A stretch of 64,000 bases of DNA, taken from Haemonchus contortus. Taxonomy: Eukaryota > Nematoda > Chromadorea > Rhabditida > Trichostrongylidae. Below the pieces are notes generated by a model, which searched no databases, was not told where the DNA came from, and was given only the letters and a program-made list of their open reading frames with translations. Made by a program: the position numbers and the translations under genes. This document shows, in pieces, positions 13,301 through 26,200 of the stretch (position 1 is the stretch's first letter; every line of letters begins with the position of its first letter). Location of the stretch: NCBI GenBank assembly GCA_000469685.2, contig LS997562.1, positions 3,000,492 to 3,064,491 on the forward strand, read 5' to 3'.

Positions 13301-16300
13301 GAATATCGATTGATTAAAGGCAGATCGATCTGGCACACATCGCATCGATAGGCCTTTCACCATATCAGGACGATTTTGTCATCATTAATGTTCGGGATAA
13401 CTACACCTCATTGATAGAGACCCCATTCAAGACGGAATTTATCACTTCACTAAGGTACTGTAGCTACCGTAATCTTTTAATTTTGCTAGGCATCGATTTA
13501 CGGTCAATGTAGTCAATTCTAATGATTTTTCAGCAAACACTTCAGAGAACGAACCCGTGGTGGCATTCTTCAACTCGAATTTGCCACTAGCCATACGATC
13601 ACTTTGAAAAAGACCCGTTTCGGTGGCGGTACCCGAACGATACAGTTCCATTTGTCTGGCGGTAGTGCACAATGTGAACTGAAACCCGAGGGTAAAACGT
13701 TGCACGTAACCATTGGCAAGGGTTTGCCCAATACCACACGTAAGTACCCTTCCTCCATCTTTCTGCCCCAATCTTATTGAACGGAAGAAGCCTAATCCGT
13801 TCTCTCCAGGTCCATCCATGACCAGACCGAGCACCGGTTATCAGCGACGAGTTGATCGTCTACGAACATCGACCCGGAAAACGAATCGGGCAGCTCCGCC
13901 AACTCAGGCTGTTCAACAAATGAGTCTCTCTCATGGGATGACTAACGAGGTGGGATTCACCAATGAATTTGACGCTATACAAATTTATGTAACGAAATCC
14001 GATCTATATTATATCAATTAATTATACCGGTTTTGCCCTGGATTTCCCAGAGGACATCCCATTTTCACATTTCCACTTTCTTACGATCCCTTTACCTTCC
14101 CTCTCACTTATTCCTACAGCGTCGTAGAGCTTTACGCAGTCGACTGAAGCATCACGCGAACATGGCCGTGACATACACTGATAATTATGCGCGGAGTGGT
14201 CAAACAGATTGTAGCGCTATGTCTTTCGAAGACAGTGGCAGCAAAATATGAGATTAATACCCTATCGAAGGAAGGAGGTAAGAACATTCACCGAGTGTCT
14301 TTCAGACAATTTTGAAGGTAAATACCTGAGAAAGCTTCACTCGGGGCAGCTTGCCCTTCTCTGGGTCTTTCGTTTCATGCTTGTCGAGAATACTGATTTG
14401 CATGTCTTGAATATACTTTTGTAATACTTAGCGATGATTGGATAGGGAGCTCCTCTTTATAGGCCCAATTAGATCTAAAAGAATGTGTGGGTTGAATTAC
14501 TGAATAAAAAGTTCGAACCCTCCGACAACCACGGGTATTCAGCTGCCTGCATCAGTGGTTGATCGACGGCCGTCAGTACAAAGCGGGCAAAGTCAAGTTT
14601 CAAACGGTGAAAAGTCGAATAACTCATGGAATCAATCGACAACAACGAGCGTCAGTTCTGCCGGTGAGATACTCTTGGCAGTAGCACTTGTCGAACTGCC
14701 TTGCCACTTTGCTTAATCCTACATTGACAAACTGCCTGTCTGCGTAGAGAGAAAAATGATGTGACTTTAGGAAATCCAACTCGTTACGGTGGAGTCCCGA
14801 CAGCTTTCGTTCCACATGGACAAATGGAGTTAAGAACAGTGAGTATAAGCGCTACGAGCTTACACAATGGAGCATTTCTTATGGTCCCACCCCGCTTGAC
14901 AGTATTCACGACAAAGTTAAATGCCGAAATTCCATCGAACAACTAGCATTTGTACCGATAGATTTCTAGCATGCTGGAAGTGTTTTCCAGAGCTTCCCAA
15001 AGTTTTTCTTTGGAAATATCTGTTGCTGTTCGGGCATGATTGGTCATACAGACCTATGATCTTTCCTTTACCCGCATTAAGACAATATCACAAAACGAAA
15101 TTCTCTTTTGGACCAGTCGAGAGCGGAACCAATGTGCCGCAAAAAGTTCGAACGCATTTGTATTAAGTGTTTCCGAATAAGCAACTAACGGGCTGAGGCG
15201 GGAGCCGACGCGCCTCGAGGCCCGGGAGGTGAAAAGATGCGAGGGCTCCGCGCATCAACTAGCTAGTCCGAAAGCACGCAACGTATTGAAGACCCGCGTT
15301 GCGAATATCGGCACATTGACGGGACGCTCGTACGAGTTAGCAGAAGCTCTAGAGCGTCGACGAATTGATTTCTGTGCCGTGCAGGAAACGAGGTGGTCCT
15401 GCTGCAAGTCCAGGGACATTGGCCTCGGCTTCAAAGCCGTTCTTTGTGGTGGCCCCAAAACCTAGTCCACACCAAAAATACCATCTCTTCTCAGCGTATG
15501 CTCCACAGACTGGATGCTCCGAGCAAACCAAGGACACGTTCTGGAACTTGCTTGATGAAAAGACAGCTGAAGTGCCGTTACAAGAAGCCATAGTTGTCGC
15601 AGGTGACCTCAACGGTCACGTGGGTGCTACGAAAGACGGTTACAGCTGCCATGGGGGTTTCGGATATGGGTCACGTAACACTGATGGCGAGCGAATTCTC
15701 GAATATGCAGACTCGCATAATCTCACCATTGTCAACACGAGATTTCGCAAACGTGACTCTCATCTCATCACCTTCTATAGCGGTGAGAACAGAACGCAAA
15801 TTGATTTTGTCCTTGTCAGGCACCGCGACCAGGGGCTCGTAACAGACGCAAAGACAGTTCCCTACGAAACGGTCGCAACACAACACCGACCACTGATTTG
15901 TACGTTAAAGATCGCCCCGCCGAAACCGAAAATAGCAGAAAGGTGCGGGCCAGCGAGAATCAAGTGGTGGCGACTGAAGGAGAAAGAAGAGGCCGTCGTT
16001 TCCAGCATTACCAGCGGTAACGACTGTCGACGAAACCTGGAAGGGAGCTGTGGAAGCGATAACCCGGGTTGCACGGTCGAAGCTCGGCGTGACCAAGCCT
16101 GGACGGCGAAAGCTCGATAAGCAAACGTGGCTGTGGACGGACCATGTCAGGGATAAAGTCCGTGAGAAGAAAAAGCAGTACCACGCATTTGTTATCGAAA
16201 AGACGGCTGACAACTGGCAACGCTATCAGATAGCGAAGAAAGAGGCGAAGAAGGCCGTTGCTTCTGAAAAGGCAGCTCATTATGCCGATCTTAATAAGAA

Positions 16301-19059
16301 ACTCGAGTCTCGGGATGGTGAGCGGTACGTTTACCGACTCGCAAAGACCCGCAACCGCCAGACCGAGGATATAGAAAAGTTCTTCGGCATAAATGACGAG
16401 AACGGTCGCCTCTTAACGGAACGCAGGCAAGTACTGAAACGATGGCGAGAGTACTTCGCAAACATCTCAACAGTCGAATTCGCCCATCCCGCCATTCCCT
16501 GCGCTCCGCCAGTGCACGGTCCCGTTCAGAAGATAACCGTCAATGAGACCATTACGGCTTTGAAGAAAATGAAGTCAGGCAAAGCAACTGGCCCTGACGA
16601 CGTAGCAGCGGACTTGTGGAAATCGAAAGGCTGGAATCCTGCAGGATGGTTGACGGAATTCTTCAACCAGGTCGTTGCAGAGAAGAAGGTGCCTGAGAGC
16701 TGGCAACAGAGCTCGACGATTCCTATCTGGAAGAAGAAGGGCAGTCCTGGGGACTGCACTTGCTACCGCCCGATTCGCTTGCTCTCGCACAGCATGAAAA
16801 TCTTTGAGCGAATTGTAGACAGCCGTATCCGGGATATTGTCGAGCTTACCACTAACCAGTGTGGTTTCGTAGCTGGTTGTAGCACCATCGATGCCATACA
16901 CGCCGCTCGCCTCCTTCTAGAAAAGCATCGCGAGAAACGTAGACCTTTACATCTTGCCTTTCTAGACTTGGAGAAGGCTTTCGACCGCGTTCCACGTGAC
17001 GTTATATGGTATGCCTTACGACAGCATGGCGTACCCGAAGAGCTCATTGAGTGGGTGCGCATCCTTTACACTAGCCCAAAGAGCCGAGTACAAACGGCAG
17101 CGGGCATATCGACGGAATTTCCCATCTCCGTCGGAGTCCACCAAGGCTCTGCGTTATCCCCACTACTTTTTGTTGTCGTCATGGATGCCATTACAAAAGA
17201 CCTCCAGAAGCCGACTCCATGGACGCTTCTTTATGCCGATGACGTGATGCTCGCCAGCGAAGACAAAAGTGAGCTCGAGTCACAGGTGCAGACCTGGTCC
17301 GACCGTCTGGCTATGTTCGGGCTCAGGTTAAACGTCAAAAAGACTGAGTACCTGAACACTGATTCGAGCGAGCCAGGCTCTATCAAGATCAACGGCACTG
17401 AGCTCACGCGGACAACAACCTTCAAGTACCTTGGATCGGCAATTGCGTCTGATGGCAGCCTGGGTTTTGAAACGAAATCTCGCGTGAATGCAGCGTGGTT
17501 TGAAGTGGCGCTCAATGACTGGCGTTCTCTGCGATAAGAACATCCCTGAGCGTCTCAAATCCAAGATCTACAGAACCGTCATCCGGCCGGTCGCAATCTA
17601 CGGCTCTGAATGTTGGCCTGCAACCAAAGAGGTTGAAGCCCGTCTCAGCGTGATGGAGACCAAAATGCTGCGCTGGACAGCCGGAGTAACACGCCTAGAC
17701 CGTATAAGTAATGACGCCATCAGGGAGCGATTCGGTGTTGCGCCCATTGTCGATAAGAATGGGTTCCTCGAAGGGTGTGACTAGAGAGAAGTTTATTCTG
17801 GAGCACTAAATAAGTCCGAGAAGCTTACCTGTAAAAGCACTGGGCACGTGTTCGCGGTCGATGTGACGGCATAAGAATACCATGTCGTAATCAGCTGTAA
17901 AGCTGAAATAAAGCTTTTGAGCCCATGAGTTCAAGAGAGCAGAAAAGAATCCAATCGGCATAATATTTGAGAACGGCTCGAAAGATAAAAATGAGTAGGA
18001 TGGTACGACGCTAGTATCTTTGAACATCGTGTTTCCCAGGCAAATAGGGCCAGAGGAAGAGTGGAGATGTATTGTTGACCGGTAACGCACACTCAAAAAC
18101 TGATAAGTGGATCACTGAAGAAGGGATGGGGCTCAAAAGCGTTGCTCCCGAGCACTACAGTCCATCTGTGAGTTTGTCCTCGACCGTAGATAAAAGATAG
18201 GGAGGGCGCTCATCCTGTAGGCACCCATCTGAACACAGGTATAGGACGGTACGAATGTAAAAGTGAATCCCTTCTGGTTAGCTTGGCAGCCGTCCCGAAG
18301 AAACATCAAAAACGCTAGAGCACTCGAAATACTTATCAACTATCATTCTTGCCCGGTCCAGGGGTCGTATGATGAGTCTTTAAAAGCTCAAGTCAGTTAT
18401 AGAATCTACTGCCTTTCCCTGCCTTGGCTGGGCTTTCGCTCAGCCCTATTGTCTACTGTTTCTAACGTTTTCCTGCATGAGCATGAATTTTCTCACCCTT
18501 TCCCATAAGGCTAACCCTAGAGAGCTGTAGTTGTTGATGCAAAAATTAATTAGAAACCAGATTTCAATCCTGAATAAGGTTGATCAATGAAAATTCTGAA
18601 GAAGTAACTTTTAGGCTGACGTCCGACCCGCTCCAAGACCAAACAAACCTAAACCACCGACAAAGCCCCGCTTATATCCGGTGGTTCGAGCAATGTACGA
18701 CTACGATGCTCAAGACACGGACGAGTTGTCATTTTCAGTCAATGACGAGATCGAAGTCATGCAAAAACGTAAGTTTAGTGCATGTCCAGATAGATCTAGC
18801 CGTAGCTTTCTACATTCTTCCCCTTCCAACTACTAATTTTTATGGATATTTGCTAGCCAAAAAACACTTCCAACCCGCGAACTCGTCCTAGCCCTCTCCC
18901 AAGTAATCCATTTGATAGCTTACAAGTCCCAGAGTTAAGATCGACTATTTTTATTTTTTTTTGTGAAGTGACCAACTACTTTCAGATGAGTCCGGATGGT
19001 GGCAAGGAAAAATAGGCACCAAAATCGGGCTGTTTCCAGCTAACTATGTACAGGAATAG
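1352..19059 (+). CDS. hum-1: Unconventional class I myosin, long-tailed (myosin 1e/1f type) with TH1 and SH3 tail
   Basis: Actin-based motor linking membranes to actin, with roles in endocytosis and the cortex known from the family. Exons read: 1352-1354, 2607-2735, 4441-4583, 4685-4814, 5229-5372, 5762-5870, 6962-7065, 7402-7534, 7684-7765, 8164-8273, 8973-9090, 9141-9298, 9825-9983, 10503-10589, 10843-10924, 11350-11456, 11523-11685, 11965-12046, 12271-12378, 12480-12587, 12663-12731, 13154-13260, 13320-13454, 13534-13739, 13810-13949, 14120-14277, 14543-14663, 14771-14838, 18615-18768, 18986-19059. Visible are the P-loop GESGAGKT (4685 exon), switch-2 DIYGFE (8973 exon), the actin-binding/converter region, one IQ motif (12271 exon), a TH1 lipid-binding tail (12480-13739), a basic linker and a C-terminal SH3 ([14 protein letters not shown], then GWWQGK and FPANYV) with stop at 19057. 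Three single extra bases break the frame near 9842, 10522 and 12038; removing them gives 971 codons up to 13949. In the 14120 exon the frame stops at 14249-14251, so either a shorter form exists or there is a fourth indel. hum-1 is assigned by domain architecture. Confidence 0.93.
2997..3305. repeat. Foldback/MITE-like element with ~115-bp inverted arms
   Basis: Left arm about 2998-3118 and right arm about 3190-3305 are imperfect inverted copies. For example, CGCTGGACAACTCGTCCAGG (3058-3077) is mirrored by CACCTGGACGAGTTGTCCAG near 3226. The GC-rich outer arms contrast with the AT-rich intron around them. It lies in the intron between the first two motor exons and contains no protein. Confidence 0.75.
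4010..4080. repeat. GC-rich dispersed repeat, related copy at 29,581-29,637
   Basis: The segment reading CCGCCGCGTATCGCACGACT followed by GATTGGAGCGCGCAAT is repeated with few changes at 29,581-29,637, in the intergenic region ahead of the sulfatase gene. It is GC-rich and non-coding, just before the myosin exon at 4441. It is probably a fragment of a MITE family. Confidence 0.6.
15189..17778 (+). mobile_element. Degenerate RTE-type non-LTR retrotransposon (endonuclease plus reverse transcriptase)
   Basis: An APE-type endonuclease N-terminus is readable at about 15300-15460 (IGTLTGRS ... VQETRW). The frame then jumps, with roughly 60 residues missing, to the rest of the endonuclease ([27 protein letters not shown]) at 15490-15990. 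After another frame change near 16010, a 495-codon frame (16050-17537) carries the reverse transcriptase with [24 protein letters not shown] and the catalytic YADD box. One more shift near 17530 leads to [16 protein letters not shown] and a thumb/C-terminal region that stops abruptly after FGVAPIVDK. The 3' end and UTR are missing. It sits sense-oriented in the myosin intron 14839-18614. The clade is inferred from motif style, as no phylogeny was possible. It is a dead copy. Confidence 0.9.
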
Positions 19060-20272
19060 TTCGCAGCAGCTGATATTTTCAAATGGCAGCCGATTCAAGA
19101 AGTATCTCCGATGGGTTTGTGCACTTAAGGTTCTTAACGACTAAGTGACAAGCTGCTGTTAATAATGAGACAGAAAATGTTATCTATTACCCATACAGTG
19201 CGTCTACTTGTGAGTAGTACCAAATCGAGGAAAAAACTTTTTAAAAATGCATCCCTAAGGTTCTCCAATGATGGGTACACAACCGTAGGCCGAGATCCAA
19301 AAATAAGGAGCTCGAATTGCAGAATGATTTGGCCTATCGTTTTCATATATTGCGTCGAACATCCGAAATGTAAGAGTTGAGTATCAAAGAATAGTCCACC
19401 CACTGCTCTTGAATACCCAGTCTCTACATTTGGCGTGTTCAACGAAATGGCAGTTATTACTCTCAAGTAGATGCATGGAGAATGCTTGATTACCATATTA
19501 TATTGCATACTATAATATATCAAAAAGACAGCAGCCTGTCGTTCGTTGTTTGAGAAACAGAAGTGACACCCATTTTAAAACCCCTGTGATCAATACGAGT
19601 CCGTGATTCTACACTCTCAGCTCAATATAATGTATATGAGATAATAAATATTTACTAAAACAAGTTTATAACATGACAACAGACAACAACAAGCAAAACA
19701 ACATATGGAATAACAACAAGTTGTGTTTCATTCTTTCCAACACTCCTCCTACTCTGGAACTGTTCTCAGCAAAATAAACTCCCCGGCTCCCACAACGAAG
19801 ATACTTGCACATAGGAACGAACATAGAAACGCTGCACAGTAAAATCGACTACTCAGGTTGATGGAGCGTTTTCGGAATGATTGTTAGCAACTGAATTTCA
19901 GAATTTTGTGCATTCCATCAATCTTTTCTTCGCACACCTGAGGTAACCTTGTGAGATCACCCGAAAGAAGAAAAAACTCAGTCGCGTATTCGCTATGGCA
20001 GCTCAACTTCTAACAAAGAAGCTCCTGCTGACTTGGAAAGGGAAAATTAAGAGCCCTTAGGGTTTGAGGAGGAAGAACTTCATAACTATCTATCAATTAG
20101 AATTTCGGTATATAAACATTGAGAAAAACGAAGTGGATAGTGCACCATTACTCTGAGGATTCTAATGACTCTCAAATGAAGAACTATTCTGAAACAACTC
20201 ACAAACAATCAAGCAAAAAGAAAAAGAAAAACATTGAGAACAACAAAAGTCACCGAGAATTTCATCGTTTCT
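19060..20272. other. Convergent intergenic region with myosin 3' UTR
   Basis: This tail-to-tail space separates the myosin stop from the NAT10 stop. An AATAAA at 19643-19648 is a possible myosin polyadenylation signal, about 580 nt past the stop. No conserved coding sequence or RNA gene was recognised. Confidence 0.5.
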
Positions 20273-23200
20273 CTATATTTGTTTCTTCTTGAATAACTTT
20301 TTCTTCTTCTTCCTTACCGAGCCATCATCGTCGTTTTGTTGCCTTAACAAAGTTATATCATGAAGCAGAGACTAGTGTAGAAGAAAACTAAAACACCAAC
20401 CGTTTTAGTGCGCTCAATGGGCGACTGTAAATCATCTTGATATCACTAGCCTGCAAGGGATTAATTTTATTGCAAAGCCGAACCGCATACAGCTGAGTTG
20501 TGAATACCTTTGCCAGAGTTTTCGTATCCACATTGATTTCATACTGTGAAAGATCTTCAGTTTCTTCTAGTAGTGCCTTCTTGTCACGCATCTGACGCTC
20601 TCTTATCTCCTCAGCTGCCTTATTCAGCTCGTCCTGCAACAAATTTCTCAATGGCAGTTTTCTTCCAGTCTAGGTAATTCAGAAAAACGCAGTGTTTGGG
20701 TTAGGAGGAGGTTTCACCGAGTATTAAATCGACCCCGACGAAAAGATAATGCACAACAGTACTCTACATAATAAACGTATTAAATTTAAAAATATGTCCT
20801 AGATGAAGCATCGATATAGGAAGAAGTTAAGCTCATTTTTTATAAGGCTGCTTCGTAATTGAGAAACTAAGCTTACTCTCCCCGAGCACTCATCTTAGAA
20901 AAAGCAGAGACAAAGTGTTGCGCTGTGCTCAATAGTCACCCCTCCAATATGTCTGTTAAGGCGGCTCCTTGCAATTTTCAATTTTCACTGATGGGTCATA
21001 AGCAACATCTATTTGCTAACAAACGCAGAACTTCGATCAGAGACGAGGCGGAAATATTGAATTAACTGATAAAATCTGTCGATTGTCGGTCAAATCTAAA
21101 AAGAAGAGAAAAAAAGAAGGATGAAGCCAACCTCAAGACTCTCAGCCAAGGGTTTCAAGTGTGAAACAGCAGCTGACTGCTCTTCCTTGTCCACATCACG
21201 TGCTTTGTCAGGAATAAGCTCACGAATAGAATCCATACACATCGTATCAAACTCGTCCGATAATTTCCTTATGGTTTTCGATTGAAGAGCATAAACCTAT
21301 AGAGTGAAAGGCAATTTCAAGAAATTACTTGTGACAATAAAAAGAAGAACTGATGAAGTTTAGGTAGCCCAGTTTAGGTAGTCAAGAGCCCCGAGAATTT
21401 TGAAGACCTTACCTGACTTTGGGGAATATCCAGTTCTTCCTGGACATTTTCTGCATTCTTGTGCTGCAGGCCAAATCCAAGCAATACAGCGGCTTGTACA
21501 GTCGAGAGTTTGACCCTTAATGGATACGTGACTGTAGTGGTAATGGAACAGAGAGCGTAACAAGTAACAGATCGTGTATCAACCACACTACATTTTCCCT
21601 CAACTGATCTCCGAAATACAACGAGATACAGTAGGAAGCAAATCCAGTAACCATTTGATGATCAACCAAATTCCGTGCATACTCGGACAGCCGCTTGAGA
21701 TCAACATTCGAAAAGAAACATAGCCAACTGATCCGAGTAATCGCTGAAATAATGAATTTTAATGAATACGGAAGACAACATCGGAAAAGTAAATATTCGC
21801 ACTTACTCTTCCTGCTATTACGCCAAAGCTGCCGTCACTTCCTTGTTCCTCACTTGCAAAAAGTGACAAACCGAGGTTTATTGGTAATTTCCTGAACTCG
21901 AATGACAGCAAGGATAGTAGCCGTGTAACGAAAATTCGCGAAAGTACGCAGCAGCCATGAATCGGTCGATTCAGATTCATCTTAAAGAAAGTACTCAAAA
22001 ATAAATTCATTAAGTTTCCCGCATCGTAGTTCCATTCTGTTCAAGATTACATGAATGTTGGTAGACCGAGCAGTAAATGGCGATACGCTGACATTAGGTT
22101 GGGTCATTGCTTTCCCTTCAAATACGTTCAGGTGCCCTACGATGTGACTGGAGCGCGGTGCCTTGTTGGCTTGGGCGCAGCGGTAAACGAGATGAAACTT
22201 ATTATAAGCGAACAGTGGGGCAATTCACCACTCCAAACCGTAAACATCAATCAATGGAATCCCAGGAGTGCAATTATATGTTTCAAAATGAATTATGCCA
22301 GTAGTACAGCAACGTAAATAAATACTTAAGTAACGAGAAATCATAGATATCATTCAAAGCAAAATATCACGAGGCACTGAACTCACCATCCATCCTTTTC
22401 AGCATAGCACAGGTATACTCTCCAGTAAGTTGGACTAGGTGTTTGACGAAGATAGACGGGTAACGAAGCCGCTTCTTTTTTCCAAAATTCAACAAATTCA
22501 ATGTTAGTCCAAATGATACACCTAAACTATTTTTCGTGAAGCTACAAGAGAAGACACCCACTGAAAAAATGCCAGTTGCTAATGCACATCAAACTTTACC
22601 GGAATCAAAAGCATGAACTATTACCCAAGTAATCCAAACGCTCCGCTTTCCTTTCCGAGAGCCGCATAAGAAGAGGAGGGAGATCAGCTCGAGGTGCAAT
22701 TTGTTCCCTCTAACAAAGCCACTGTATGCCCATCCTGAAAATCGTCTCAGGGACATTTAAAATTAAGCCTGCAGGCTCATGAACTGAATTGAAGAACCAG
22801 CGACCTTTACAGTTTTTACAGATTCCTTGACACCTTCAATCAATAGACGGTACATGACCGAGATAGTACTCTTCCAAAAGTTCAAGTGTACGAGTACCAT
22901 AACCCATTGACTGGAAATCAGGATGCACCGCTATTCGTACTATTCGTCCACCACAGAGCGTTGGAAAGTCGTGGTCCTGAAGAAACACCAACATCTCCGG
23001 GACTTAACCGAGGTAAAAATCTGAGTAACATAGAAAACAATTCTGTCTTGAGCAAGAAACGAACCAGGAACTGTTGAGAGATCGTCCATGGGAGCAAATC
23101 ACCAGCTGCTCGCTTTCCTTTATTCATTGCACGGATTACAGACTCCCTTCGACAAATTGCCTTCGAGAACAAACTTGTGCCAGTGCAAGTACCTGAAATA

Positions 23201-26200
23201 ATCCTATAGAATCTCGATTCAACTGATATCTCTTATCTATCAACCACACCGTCACCGGAAACCGAAGTATTCAGGAATACCAGACGGCAGGGCAAAATGG
23301 TCACTCGAATAGGACCCGCTAGAAACTTCTAACAAAAAAGCTTTCATTGCTACACGCTACAGTTATGCCTAGAAACTAAACATGATTCACGTACCTCTGG
23401 TAAAGATGATTGATCCTCCTTCACTGGAGACATTAAAACGACAAGTGATGAGCTGGAGCATCGCTGAGCATCTGAATAATTTATAGGTGAACCTATATCA
23501 GTGTAGAGCAAGTTCCTATTTCCAACTGCGCACCTGCAAAATCATTTGGCGAATTCTTGTAATGAGCAGCTACATAGATCGCCATGATCTGTTGTAAAAA
23601 GGCTTTCGGAGGCTTTGTGGAAAGAAAACAGGGCATCGCGATTGACAATGTACCTGAATTAATTCAGATTGATCACCACAGTGATCTGACCTTAGTATAC
23701 GGAAAAGTTGAGTAAAAAAAACTGAAACTTCAGGCTCATCAGCGTTAATAAATAGAATCGTTCCAATATCATTTTGGATTGATTCATCCTTTGAGGATTT
23801 CAACCGCCTGAGAAGAAGTTTTTCAAAAAATTTCGACGAGCGTAAAACCTTACAATTCGCATTCGCTCGGTGGTGGAGTGCCACAAGAAAGACGTTGTAT
23901 TGATGTTGCCAGCATTCAGACAGAGTACACGATTTAACCATTGTTCTATCTGAAACACACTGTGGCCTCAGGCAGCCAACATTGATTAATGAAAAAAAGT
24001 AGAAATTTATCTAGCTAGGTAAAACCAACCTCATCACCAGGTTTGTATCGAATGCTTTCTTCCATCGTGAGCTCATGCAGTTTACGACCTATAATTACCT
24101 TTATGTTCCAGTTATTCCAGTCAAGATTCACATGAAACACATCACAAAACTATACATATAAAGAGATTATATTCACTCAAGAAGAGAGCAACGTATAGGC
24201 AACCCAATACCTTTGCTTGAAGCTAATTTCTCTCCCTTTATGCTTCCTGCCGCTTGCTGACGAAGTTGTTGGAGCAACTCAAAGACCAAACTTCTTCCCT
24301 GTTCCCTCATAGCCGTTGATCGTCGACGCAAGAAACACGATATATGGACCTTAAGAATCAAAAATAAAATGCGCTCATAAAATTGCAGACTCGGAAACAT
24401 TCAATGCCTGCTTGGACACTGGCAACAAAAAAGTTCTCACCGAAAAATCAACTCTTTTACTAATGGCAGTGGTATTGCAGCAGCCTCATCTACAACTAGA
24501 AGTTCAGCTTGACCCAATTCGCAGCATCAGAAGGATGGATGTACTGTAAAACACAGTGAAAGAGGAGACAAAATAGATTTTTTTTCTTAGTAGGGCCACC
24601 CAACTCGAAAAAGAAAATAACGCCAAGAATTTCCTCGATGAGAGGGTCAAAGAGCCAACAAACTAAGTCTCACGCGTTTGATTAGGTGAGATTAATCAAA
24701 GTATCTTTGGAAAGTCCTAACCTGTCGACCTTGCAGCAGAGAACTAGAACCGGAGTCAGAAAACCTTGCTAGTGTTTATAAACTAACAACTGGAGATACA
24801 AGTAAACCTACTTGAATGGTTTGCCTGTGTTCTCTGAGACGTTAACTCGCACGAGTGCCTTTTGGAATTCTGGATTCGTAGAACTGGATCGTTCATAATC
24901 AATGTGTTCCTATAAGTGACAGATATGATTTCAGAGTATCTATGCGTTTCACGTGCGGCATAAATCTCCCATCTCTGTGATTTCACCTGGTATTCCCATA
25001 GTATCGAATCCTTTCATAACAAATTCAAATAGTGTTCGGAGATTCTCGGGGTGATGCGATGTAACAAAAATGTTCGAATAGCCAAAAGCCACAGACTCCA
25101 GCCAGTGCCAAACCTAAAACAATGAGAACTCAACTAATCGCTTCTCTAAAAAACAGGAGAAAAAATTTTCAAAAAATTATTCAGGTGGAGTAATACATGT
25201 TAAAAACTACAAAATGGAGCAACAATGATTGAGAAAGAAATTCTGAACAGCAAAAAGAATGTGGAAAAATCACCTAGAGAAGCGGATTTTCCACGTCCTC
25301 TTGCGGGCTGTAATCGAGCAGGTGACATTCAAATCCTTATCGGTATCACGTCGAGTAGCCTATAGCAAGCTATCATTTACATTCTTTCTTCTTGAACCGA
25401 CTACCTTACCTGAGTAAAGCTTTTCCTTGACATGCTGTCCGACATTTATTGAGTAGTGGACCAATAGGCTCGTGTCTTTCATGGTATCTTTCAACGTTTT
25501 CAGCTCCGCTTCTGATGGAAGAAACAGCATTCTACAAAAAGAATACTTTGAAGAGATATTTCAGGACTGATAGCGAATGGAACTTTTCAGGGGACATGCT
25601 GAAAGCACTTAAAGAATTTGTGGGACAGCCAATATATGTACCCAATTTGGAAAGCCGATGAAAGCAAAATACCTTCGAAGATGGTTGTACAGGTTCCAGT
25701 GTCATGATATGACTAGATATCGGGAGAATATTGAGTTGATCGTCGACGACGGCTATATCTTTACAACTTAGCTAGCGAGAGGATGAATCGCTCATTGAAC
25801 CGGGCAACAATTTCAGTATGAGATTCGGTACGGTACCGGTTATGTACGTCCTGAAAAGAAGGCACATATGTTCATGCAAAACCCACAAACCAATTTTCAT
25901 TAAGAACTTCTTTTTGACCATAATCTTCATAATGAACGTGGGAAAGATGGAATCACTCTGAGCTGCTCATGACAGACAGTAAGGTTTTTGTCGACTTGTG
26001 ATACTGCATAACCAGTTTGATAGAAGGTGGCAGTTAGCGAACAACGAAGATCACACAGTATATACATATTTTACTTGAATTAGTGCAACCGTAAAAGTTA
26101 AAACACAGAAACTACGGAAGTGACCAGCGTCGGAAAGCAGACGACTATGAAGAAATAAAAGTTTGAATAGTTCAGAATCATTTTGAATGAAGATTCAAAA

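Noticed and set aside
13442..13834. 130-codon frame on the minus strand
   Set aside because: It is antisense to the myosin TH1 exons (13534-13739 and 13810-13949), whose sense frames are conserved and spliced.
25410..25531. Uninterrupted alternative frame through this NAT10 exon
   Set aside because: The open frame exists, but the other frame gives SEAELKTLKDTMKDT, which matches the family at this position. Two compensating indels explain it better.
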